From contig DATBLQ010000060.1 of NCBI GenBank assembly GCA_036555325.1, forward strand, positions 1-64,000: a stretch of 64,000 nucleotides of DNA, read 5' to 3'. This DNA comes from DATBLQ01 sp036555325. GTDB taxonomy: Bacteria; Pseudomonadota; Alphaproteobacteria; Rhizobiales; Aestuariivirgaceae. Under the pieces are notes generated by a model. The model ran no database searches and had not been told where the DNA came from. It saw only the letters and a list, made by a program, of their open reading frames with translations. Every line of letters begins with the position of its first letter. Positions within the stretch are counted from its first letter, which is position 1. Shown here piece after piece: positions 53,550 through 60,559 of the stretch. A program made the position numbers and the translations under genes.

Positions 53550-54599
53550 TCAGGCTTGCCAGCCGTGGGCATTACGAACGTTCACCATGGCGCCGAGGAT
53601 GTCGTTCCATGTCTGAGGTCTCATCATCACGTCATTGGGGAACATGCAGCCATCCCAGCAGATGTGCCGCATCGCGCGCGTGACCTGACCCTTTTCATCG
53701 CGCAGCCAGTAACCGGCATCGTGTGTGATATCGAGCTTGCCTTGCGGATCGGTAGCAAGACAATGACGGCCAGTTTTATCGTGTGAGCCCAGACCCTTCA
53801 CCGTGGCGTCGTTTTGGGCAACATGAAAATCGACTGTCCAGGGCCGCAGCGCATCGGTCATTTTCTTCAGCGCGGCCCGCAACGTGTCTTTCTGCTTCCA
53901 ATCGAAATCCTTTGGCAGAAGACGGCTTTCCGGCGCATTGTAGCCCAAGGTATACAGCAGCGTATGGGCCATGTCGGCCTGAAAACCCAAAGTCTGCGGC
54001 CTCCCTACCTCTTCCAGCAGGTTAAGCATGTCTCTCCAGCTGTGCATGCCGCCCCAGCAGATCTCTCCTTCCGCCGCCAGCCGCTCGCCATGGCTCTCGG
54101 CAACATCACAGGCTTCTGAAAAGGTCTTGGCAATCTTTTTTGTATTGGCGCGCGGGTCTTCAGCCCATGCCTCCACGCTGCTGGCGGAATCGATACGCAC
54201 AATGCCGTTGGGCCGGATCCCTAGCTCACGCAATTGAGATGCTATTCGGCAGGCCTTTCTCACCATGCCGATGAACCGGCCCCGCTCCTCCGCACTCCCC
54301 ATTGCAGAACCGCCCCCCACCGGCGGCCATACGGGCGCTACCACTGAACCCACCTCGAGACCCTTCGCGTGCACCTTGTCGGCTAGCCGCCTGATATCGT
54401 CTGCAGAGGAGTCAATGCTGGTGTGTGGATCTGCGAGAAAAAGATCGACCCCGTCGAACTTAACACCATCGACTTCGGCCGCAATGGTGAGGTCGAGCAT
54501 TGTATCGAGGTCGATCGGCGGCTCAGAGTCGGGGCCTTTGCCGACTAGTCCCGGCCACATTGCATTGTGCAGTTTCGGAAAATTGTTCCGGCCAGGCAT
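53550..54599 (-). CDS. sugar phosphate isomerase/epimerase family (TIM barrel) protein
   Basis: First gene of the operon, 349 residues, of the xylose isomerase-like TIM barrel superfamily. Metal-site residues expected in this fold can be suggested at AEVDGVKFDGVDLFLA, ERLAAEGEICWGGMHSW, QADMAHTLLY and TVDFHVAQ. These enzymes isomerise or epimerise sugars, dehydrate inosose, or act on keto-sugars, and are a frequent partner of a Gfo/Idh/MocA enzyme. GGGAGAG lies 6 bases upstream of ATG 54599. The leader has operator-like repeats (54632-54661). Confidence 0.88.
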   Translation of the reverse strand: MPGRNNFPKLHNAMWPGLVGKGPDSEPPIDLDTMLDLTIAAEVDGVKFDGVDLFLADPHTSIDSSADDIRRLADKVHAKGLEVGSVVAPVWPPVGGGSAMGSAEERGRFIGMVRKACRIASQLRELGIRPNGIVRIDSASSVEAWAEDPRANTKKIAKTFSEACDVAESHGERLAAEGEICWGGMHSWRDMLNLLEEVGRPQTLGFQADMAHTLLYTLGYNAPESRLLPKDFDWKQKDTLRAALKKMTDALRPWTVDFHVAQNDATVKGLGSHDKTGRHCLATDPQGKLDITHDAGYWLRDEKGQVTRAMRHICWDGCMFPNDVMMRPQTWNDILGAMVNVRNAHGWQA

Positions 54600-54631
54600 T
54601 GATCTCTCCCATGAGCGCTCTGCTACGTCGC

Positions 54632-54694
54632 GCCCGTCTTGTTCTTGGAACTTGCCCGTCTGATTATTTGTCGAGAAACCAACCTCAATGTCAA
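54632..54694 (-). promoter_or_regulatory. candidate promoter and operator of the sugar operon
   Basis: On the minus strand TTGACA (54694-54689) makes a perfect -35 element; the -10 region near 54663-54671 is AT-rich but imperfect. Immediately downstream, the sequence GCCCGTCT is directly repeated at 54632-54639 and 54654-54661 (plus-strand reading, 22 bases apart), bracketing a palindrome GTTC-TTG-GAAC (54641-54651). It lies 33-62 bases before the first ATG, a place suited to repressor binding. Confidence 0.5.
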
Positions 54695-54707
54695 TCTGCC
54701 TACCAGG

Positions 54708-56087
54708 CTATAGGAGCCATATTGCGCCAAGCCCAAGGAAGGCGAAGAACCCGACGACATCGGTCACGGTCGTGACAAACACTGCCGAGGAAATCGCGGG
54801 ATCAATTTTCAAGCGATCCAGCGCCAGCGGGACCAGTATACCAGATAAAGCCGCGGCGATCAGATTGATGACCATTGCAGCAGCGATGACCAATCCCAAT
54901 TGACTGCTGCCGAACCACCAAAGCGCAAAAGTCCCGACAATGATGGCGAACAATAGGCCGTTGATGAGGCCAACCGCTGATTCCTTCCAGACAACCTTCA
55001 GTGCATTGAGCGGGGTCAGTTCGCGGGTAGCGAGCGCACGGACCACAACCGTCATAGTCTGGGTCCCGGCATTTCCTCCCATGGATGCGACAATCGGCAT
55101 AAGGACCGCCAAGGCAACCATTTGTTGAATGGTCGCATCGAAGATCGAAATGACCCAGGAGGCCAACAGCGCGGTCAATAGATTGACGAACAGCCATGCA
55201 AAGCGTGATTTGATGATCACCCATACCGAATCGGAAAGTTCCTCGTCGCCGACGCCCCCCAGATGCAGGATATCCTCTTCGGCCTCTTCCTGAATAACGT
55301 CCACGACATCGTCAACCATTAGGGCGCCAACCAGTCGGTTATTCTCGTCTACAACCGGCGCCGAGACGAGATTGTATTGTTTGAACTTATACGCGACGTC
55401 CTCCTGGCTGTCGGACACGTTAAAGACAACGGAGACTTCATCCACCAGAGCTGCGATTTTCTTGCTGCGCGGGTGACGGAGTATGCGGCTTACCGGCATC
55501 GAGCCCTTCAGGTGAAAACCTTCGTCGATTACGTAAATTTCGACGAACTTGTCCGGCAAATCGCGTTGCGTCCGCATGTAGTCGGTAGTTTGTCCCACTG
55601 TCCAATAGGCCGGTACCGCAACGAACTCGGCCTGCATTAGGCGGCCGGCAGTATCTTCGGGGTAGTCCAGTGCACGATCTATCGCGCGGCGGTCCTCCGG
55701 AGGAACCTGCGCCAATATTTCCTGTTGCTCCTGGCGATCAAGGTCTTCGATTAAATACAGGGCGTCGTCTGTATCCAGCCGGCGAAGGGCCGAGGCGATG
55801 GTTTCGTGTGGCAGCGCTTCGAGCAGTTCATCGCGCACATGTTCATCTAGCTCCGCCAAAGCCTCGCCGTTGAAGGAGCGTCCGAGCATTGTGATGAGCA
55901 GAACTCGTTCCCCCGGCTCGAGAACTTCGATCAGATCAGCTAGATCGGCCGGGTGAAGTCCTTCCGCCAGTTTGCGAAGCTTGTCTACCTCGGCAGCAAC
56001 GAGGCTCTCCCGCACGGCCGTGAGAAAGTCCGCCGTGAGCGCGCCCACTGCAGCGTGGCTGTCGACATTTGAGCCTACCACGGCCAA
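54708..56087 (-). CDS. mgtE: magnesium transporter MgtE
   Basis: Mg2+ channel, 459 residues. Order: N-domain of superhelical repeats (LAEGLHPADLADLIEVLEPGE to about residue 135), tandem CBS domains (about 140-265; PVSRILRHPRSKKIAALVDE, VGALMVDDVVDVIQEEAEED), a plug helix, and five C-terminal transmembrane helices with the pore signature MPIVASMGGNAGTQT. The acidic residues of the N- and CBS-domains bind Mg2+ and shut the pore at high concentration. It begins with TTG 56087 after GGGGTGAA, with GTG 56081 as alternative. Confidence 0.95.
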   Translation of the reverse strand: MAVVGSNVDSHAAVGALTADFLTAVRESLVAAEVDKLRKLAEGLHPADLADLIEVLEPGERVLLITMLGRSFNGEALAELDEHVRDELLEALPHETIASALRRLDTDDALYLIEDLDRQEQQEILAQVPPEDRRAIDRALDYPEDTAGRLMQAEFVAVPAYWTVGQTTDYMRTQRDLPDKFVEIYVIDEGFHLKGSMPVSRILRHPRSKKIAALVDEVSVVFNVSDSQEDVAYKFKQYNLVSAPVVDENNRLVGALMVDDVVDVIQEEAEEDILHLGGVGDEELSDSVWVIIKSRFAWLFVNLLTALLASWVISIFDATIQQMVALAVLMPIVASMGGNAGTQTMTVVVRALATRELTPLNALKVVWKESAVGLINGLLFAIIVGTFALWWFGSSQLGLVIAAAMVINLIAAALSGILVPLALDRLKIDPAISSAVFVTTVTDVVGFFAFLGLGAIWLL

Positions 56088-56158
56088 TTCACCCCAGTTG
56101 CTACAGGCATAGTCAAGGTGCCAAACTTGCGAGGTACTTCGTCAACCAGGAATCGACT

Positions 56159-56518
56159 ATGCGCAAGATCGAAAAAACAGAACGCCAGGTGGTTAACATC
56201 AACAATGCGTCCTTCAAGCCGTTTGTTATCGATGGCAAGGCTGTCCATGGACAAAGCTTCCTTCAGCTCGATGACACGTTTGCGGAAGGTACGGGCTTTC
56301 ACATCTACCGGATGGCGCCGGGTTCTGCCAGCCAACCGCACGAGCATACGTGTCATGAACAGTTTCTGGTAATCGAGGGCGAGGTCATCGACAATGACGG
56401 GCATGTCTATAGGCCTGGGGATTTCGTTCTCCTCAAAAGCGGGACGCAGCACAGCTCTCATTCGAAAACTGGGGCCACTCTTGCAGTTTTCATTCGCTCA
56501 GCTGAGAAAAACATGTGA
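56159..56518 (+). CDS. cupin domain protein
   Basis: Single-domain cupin of 119 residues. The beta-barrel motifs are recognisable: PHEHTCHEQFLVIEGE (metal-binding histidines and Glu) and GDFVLLKSGTQHSSHS (the second motif). Function is unknown: small cupins may be isomerases, dioxygenases or sensor parts. ATG 56159 has AGGA 8 bases before it. Its stop overlaps the GTG of the next gene, a permease, in GTGA, so the two are coupled. Confidence 0.85.
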   Translation: MRKIEKTERQVVNINNASFKPFVIDGKAVHGQSFLQLDDTFAEGTGFHIYRMAPGSASQPHEHTCHEQFLVIEGEVIDNDGHVYRPGDFVLLKSGTQHSSHSKTGATLAVFIRSAEKNM

Positions 56519-57426
56519 AGCATTTGAGTGAAGAAACGAGAGCCAAGCTCGCTTGCGCATACTCCGGACTTGTTTGGGGCCTGTTTTGGATTCCTCTGCG
56601 AGAACTTGAGAAGTCGGGAATTCCCGGTTTGTGGGCAAACCTGGTTTTCTACCTTGCACCCCTGGTCGTTGTGTTGCCGTTGCTCCCGTTCAGGCTCCGC
56701 CAGATCGCAAACGGCGGTCTCGATCTCCAGCTCAAGGGCGTGTTTACCGCGCTGAGTCTCGTTGCTTACTCGATGGCGTTTCTTTCAACCGAGGTGGTCC
56801 GCGCCATCCTTCTGTTTTACCTTACCCCTGTTTGGAGTGCGCTGCTCGCAAGACTCATCCTGGGTGAGCCCATAACGCGCATACGCTGGCTTTCGATGGC
56901 CTTGGGCTTCGGCGGAATGCTGGTGATTCTCAATGAGGGTTCTGGGGGTTTTCCCTTGCCTGCAAATATCGGGGACTGGTTAGCTGTCCTGTCGGGAATT
57001 GGCTGGGCCTTCGCCGCGGTTTCGCTACGATTGGGAAAGACTCACGATCCTCTCGAACTCTGCTCATTGAACTTCATTTGGTCGGCAATTTTTTCGATCG
57101 CCTTCGTAACCGTCTTCAACACCGGTTCCGGACCGATGCCCTCGCTGCCGACCATTTTGGCAACACTGCCGTGGTTGTTACCAACAATGTTGGTGATCGT
57201 CGTAAGCGGAGTTTACGCGACGATGTGGGGTGCCCCGAAACTGAACCCAGCAGTGGTCGGATTACTATTCATGACCGAAATCAGCGTGGGGGCTGTAACT
57301 GCAGCCATCTGGGCAGGTGAGCCTTTCGGCTTCAGGGAAATCGTTGGAGTAGTTCTAATCTCAGCCGCAGGAGTGACTGAAAGCATATGGGACCTATGGC
57401 TGAAATCGCGTTTGAAACGCGCCTGA
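56515..57426 (+). CDS. DMT (EamA) family transporter
   Basis: Drug/metabolite transporter superfamily permease, 303 residues with about ten transmembrane helices in two EamA repeats (about 10-140 and 150-295). Segments such as LVAYSMAFLSTEVVRAILLF and VGLLFMTEISVGAVTAAIWA with GEPFG-type motif in each half are typical. Probably an exporter of amino acids or metabolites. It starts with GTG 56515, coupled to the cupin. The tRNA-Leu gene lies 25 bases downstream, convergent. Confidence 0.88.
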   Translation: MKHLSEETRAKLACAYSGLVWGLFWIPLRELEKSGIPGLWANLVFYLAPLVVVLPLLPFRLRQIANGGLDLQLKGVFTALSLVAYSMAFLSTEVVRAILLFYLTPVWSALLARLILGEPITRIRWLSMALGFGGMLVILNEGSGGFPLPANIGDWLAVLSGIGWAFAAVSLRLGKTHDPLELCSLNFIWSAIFSIAFVTVFNTGSGPMPSLPTILATLPWLLPTMLVIVVSGVYATMWGAPKLNPAVVGLLFMTEISVGAVTAAIWAGEPFGFREIVGVVLISAAGVTESIWDLWLKSRLKRA

Positions 57427-57450
57427 TCCGCAAACCTAAACCCGCCAAGA

Positions 57451-57535
57451 TGGTGCGGCCGAGAGGACTCGAACCTCCACGGTGTTACCCGCTAGCACCT
57501 CAAGCTAGTGCGTCTACCAATTCCGCCACGGCCGC
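57451..57535 (-). tRNA. tRNA-Leu (GAG)
   Basis: 85-base cloverleaf including an encoded CCA. The 5' acceptor GCGGCCG pairs with CGGCCGC. The anticodon arm is CTAGC-TTGAGGT-GCTAG, giving anticodon GAG (reads CUC/CUU). It has the long variable arm of a class II tRNA and the T-loop GGTTCGAGTCC. No CDS overlaps it. Confidence 0.97.
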
Positions 57536-57636
57536 CTGGATGAAGGTCGAGGGTGTTTAACAATAGAGTCCGAAAATATCAACTCAAAACAGCGAGCTTT
57601 GATCCCTCGGCAGTATGCGCTAAGACGTTGTCAAGA

Positions 57637-58353
57637 ATGGATGAGCGCATAGGCACATCGTCGCTTGACCCGGTGGTTTGGGAAAAATCGCCGGGCCTTG
57701 TGGACTATCAACAAGCCGTTGAGCGAATGGAAGGCATCGCTGGAGCAATTGCCGATGGCACTGCTTGCGAACGCGTCTGGCTGCTCGAGCACGCTCCGCT
57801 TTACACCGCTGGAACCAGTGCGCGGGACGAGGATTTGATCGATCCTCATCTCTTGCCGGTTTTCCACAGTGGCCGCGGCGGGCGGTTTACCTATCATGGT
57901 CCTGGCCAGAGGGTTGCTTATGTCATGCTCGATCTTGCCCGCCGTGGACGGGATGTGCGGGGATTCGTTTGGACTCTGGAAGAGTGGCTTATCAAGACCT
58001 TGGCTGATTTTTCGGTCCTCGGCGAACGGCGCAGCGGCCGTGTAGGCGTATGGGTGCGATCATCGCTCAGGGAGGCTGGCACCGAGGAGAAGATAGCTGC
58101 AATCGGCGTCCGAATCCGGCGCTGGGTGAGCTTTCACGGCATAAGCCTTAATGTAGAGCCCGATTTATCGCACTACGCGGGCATCATTCCCTGCGGAGCC
58201 GCAGGATATGGGGTAACCAGCCTGAAAAAACTTGGCCGTCCTGTCTCAATGTCAACTGTTGATGCTGCATTGAAACGAAACTTTGAATCGATTTTTGGCC
58301 CAGCATCATCCTCTATCGTCTCAATTCGCGAAACGCGGTCTCCTGCATCCTAG
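57637..58353 (+). CDS. lipB: octanoyl-[acyl-carrier-protein]:protein N-octanoyltransferase LipB
   Basis: Transfers octanoyl from ACP to lipoyl domains, the first step of lipoate synthesis. The protein has 238 residues. Signatures: RGGRFTYHGPGQRVAYVMLD, the catalytic lysine in KIAAIGVRIRRWVSFHG, and the catalytic cysteine in GIIPCGAAGYGVTS. ATG 57637 is used; the frame is open to 57553 but that part is not family-like. Its 3' end overlaps the convergent MHS transporter gene by 41 bases. lipA is not nearby. Confidence 0.93.
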   Translation: MDERIGTSSLDPVVWEKSPGLVDYQQAVERMEGIAGAIADGTACERVWLLEHAPLYTAGTSARDEDLIDPHLLPVFHSGRGGRFTYHGPGQRVAYVMLDLARRGRDVRGFVWTLEEWLIKTLADFSVLGERRSGRVGVWVRSSLREAGTEEKIAAIGVRIRRWVSFHGISLNVEPDLSHYAGIIPCGAAGYGVTSLKKLGRPVSMSTVDAALKRNFESIFGPASSSIVSIRETRSPAS

Positions 58354-59590
58354 CAGCCGTAAGGAGAGCAATCGTGGCGGCGCCTATGAGGTAAATCGCG
58401 GGAACAATGTCGTTGCCGGATTTGTCGATGAGATACACACACAACATAGGAGCGGTACCGCCGAACAGGGCAATTGTCAGATTGTAGGTGGTTGCAACTG
58501 CAGTGCACCGAACGGAAGCAGGGACCTGTTCCACCATCAGCGCCGGAACGACCCCAAGATACAGGCCGATGATCACGGTGAAACCAAACTGGGCCAAAAA
58601 CACGTGGAGTTCGCTGGGTGAATGCAGAAGCAGGAATAACGGCCAAGACGAAGCGATGAGCAGCCCCATTGATGCATATACCAGAGGCTTGCGGCCGATG
58701 CGGTCGGAGATGTAGCCCGCAGCAGGCATTACGAGCAAGAGAATCCCCATGTTCAGCGTGTTGATATCAAGCGCCCTAGCCGTGGAAATATGCGCCACAT
58801 CGTGCATGTATTGCACAAGATAGACATAAAGCATGTAAAAGCTGATCGCTGCCACCATATTCAGACCGACGATGTTGAGCATCGCTCGTCCTTCCTTGGT
58901 CACCGCCTGTAAAAATCGAAAGCCGCCCACGGCAGGCGCACCGTGAGGCATCGTGAAGTTGCGTCGCAGGTAAACACCGACCAGCGCAACGAGCACGCCT
59001 GAAAGAAAGGGCAGACGCCATCCCCAGGCTGCGATCTGGTCTTCGCTGAGGGTGGTGAAAAGGATCGCGCCTACGGCCGAACCCAGCATGTTTCCCGCTG
59101 TCGCACTGAAACAGGCCCACGAGCCTCTAAACGCGCGGCTACGAGGGGGAGCCGTTTCCACGAGCACGACGATCGAGCAGGCATATTCGCCTCCCACGGC
59201 CAATCCTTGAACCATCCGGCAGGCGACCATCAGAATTGGAGCGAAGACCCCTCCCGTTTCATAGGTTGGAAGCAACCCTATTCCTAAAGTCGACACGGCC
59301 ATGAGGCCAATTGACAGGTAGAGTGCTATGCCGCGCCCAAATCGATCGCCGACATATCCGAAGACGACGCCACCCAATGGCCTCATCAGAAATCCGGCAG
59401 CAAACACGCCGAGCGCCGCAATTAACGAGGCCGATGAGTCGATAGCGGGAAAGAAGAGTTTTCCGATCACCGCAGCGAGAAAGCCGTAAACGGCAAAGTC
59501 GAACCACTCGACCACATTGCCGATAACGCTGGCCGCGATGGTGCGACGTGATACCGAGGACGGCAGCACAGCTGCGTACGATATGGACAT
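58313..59590 (-). CDS. MFS transporter, MHS (metabolite:H+ symporter) type
   Basis: Secondary transporter of 425 residues with about twelve transmembrane helices. The N-terminal VIGNVVEWFDFAVYGFLAAV followed by FLMRPLGGVVFGYVGDRFGR is the signature of the MHS family (KgtP, ProP, citrate and shikimate carriers). The substrate is probably a carboxylate, betaine or osmolyte. The upstream neighbour on this strand is acylphosphatase. Its C-terminus lies in the lipB 3' end. Confidence 0.92.
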   Translation of the reverse strand: MSISYAAVLPSSVSRRTIAASVIGNVVEWFDFAVYGFLAAVIGKLFFPAIDSSASLIAALGVFAAGFLMRPLGGVVFGYVGDRFGRGIALYLSIGLMAVSTLGIGLLPTYETGGVFAPILMVACRMVQGLAVGGEYACSIVVLVETAPPRSRAFRGSWACFSATAGNMLGSAVGAILFTTLSEDQIAAWGWRLPFLSGVLVALVGVYLRRNFTMPHGAPAVGGFRFLQAVTKEGRAMLNIVGLNMVAAISFYMLYVYLVQYMHDVAHISTARALDINTLNMGILLLVMPAAGYISDRIGRKPLVYASMGLLIASSWPLFLLLHSPSELHVFLAQFGFTVIIGLYLGVVPALMVEQVPASVRCTAVATTYNLTIALFGGTAPMLCVYLIDKSGNDIVPAIYLIGAATIALLTAARMQETAFRELRR

Positions 59591-59711
59591 GATGGGAGAG
59601 CCCCCGCTCTATGAACTGATTAGGGTTAGGGCATAAGAGTTGAAGAAGAGTCAATGCTTCTCTTCGACAGACATCTTCTCCGCGCGCGATTCCGACAGCC
59701 GGTAGTTGATT

Positions 59712-59993
59712 CTAGGAGGTCGGCAGAACCTGGAAATCTTCCCCCGCCCAACCATAGGAGGAAACTTCAATATCGCTCACGATTGCCAGGCGTGGTCCCT
59801 GCCTGCAAAGCGATAGCACTCGGTCGACTTCCTCGTTGCCGCCCGAGAGCACAAGTTCAACGCTGCCATCACGGAGATTTCGAACATACCCTTTCAGTCC
59901 GGACGAAAGCGCCTGTCTCTCGGCCCAATCACGGTAGCCAACGCCCTGCACGCGCCCGCGGATGATTGCTCTAACTACCTTGTTAACCGCCAT
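59712..59993 (-). CDS. acyP: acylphosphatase
   Basis: Hydrolyses acyl-phosphates. The 93-residue sequence has the catalytic arginine in IIRGRVQGVGYRDWAERQA and the asparagine in GYVRNLRDGSVE, both diagnostic. The fold is a complete ferredoxin-like alpha/beta sandwich. ATG 59993 is preferred to the TTG at 60011. It precedes the MHS transporter on the same strand, about 120 bases upstream. Confidence 0.93.
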   Translation of the reverse strand: MAVNKVVRAIIRGRVQGVGYRDWAERQALSSGLKGYVRNLRDGSVELVLSGGNEEVDRVLSLCRQGPRLAIVSDIEVSSYGWAGEDFQVLPTS

Positions 59994-60145
59994 AATCAGC
60001 GCTTTTTCCAAGCCAGTTCTGCATGAACGGTTGTTAACATCGGCTATCAGGTTCAGTTCAGTCTGACAAAGCTACAAAAGGTGCCATCAATGGTGATCGG
60101 AAGGCAATGATGCTCGAGATCGCCGCATGGAAGGGAGAGTTTACT

Positions 60146-60397
60146 ATGATCCGCGCTTCTCTGATCGGTCTTGCCACAGCCGCCGCTTTGATAACTGGAG
60201 CTTCATCCGCTTCGGCTGGTTCGAATTTTAGCATCCACATCGGTGGCCCCGGTTACGGTTTCTATCCTGGCTACTACGGCAGTCCCGCTTATTCGCCGTT
60301 TTATGATGACGACTGTCATTATGTGAAGAAGAAGATTTGGGTGAAGAAGAACGGGATGTGGAAGAAAAAGTGGGTGACCAAGCTCGTATGCTACTAA
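60146..60397 (+). CDS. small secreted Gly/Tyr- and Lys-rich protein
   Basis: 83 residues after ATG 60146 (GGGAG 9 bases upstream). A signal peptide occupies residues 1-24 (IRASLIGLATAAALITGA, cleavage after SASA). The mature part has a Gly/Tyr/Pro-rich stretch (GGPGYGFYPGYYG), then a basic segment (KKKIWVKKNGMWKKKW) bounded by two cysteines (DDDC…VCY) that might form a disulfide. I know no named family, although similar short periplasmic proteins occur in rhizobia. It is followed by two terminator-like hairpins. Confidence 0.75.
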   Translation: MIRASLIGLATAAALITGASSASAGSNFSIHIGGPGYGFYPGYYGSPAYSPFYDDDCHYVKKKIWVKKNGMWKKKWVTKLVCY

Positions 60398-60408
60398 GTA
60401 AGAAACCC

Positions 60409-60511
60409 CTGAAGCCTCCGGGATCCTAACAAGCGTCCCTACCGCACCCTCCCGAAACCGGAAGCTTCAGTTTTGGCCGGCCGCCCTCCCCTAGGCGGCC
60501 GCGCCTTTTTT
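60409..60511 (+). terminator. tandem terminator hairpins after the small secreted protein gene
   Basis: First hairpin: CTGAAGC/GCTTCAG (60409-60415 with 60464-60470), with inner CCGG pairs, then TTTT. Second: CGGCCGCC/GGCGGCCG (60478-60485 with 60494-60501) followed by CGCCTTTTTT. The second is a classic Rho-independent terminator. On the minus strand, no T-run follows, so it does not stop pccA transcription. Confidence 0.85.
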
Positions 60512-60559
60512 AGGACATCGTCCCAATGCGTGAGCGATTTTTGTTACTGGTTTGCATGC

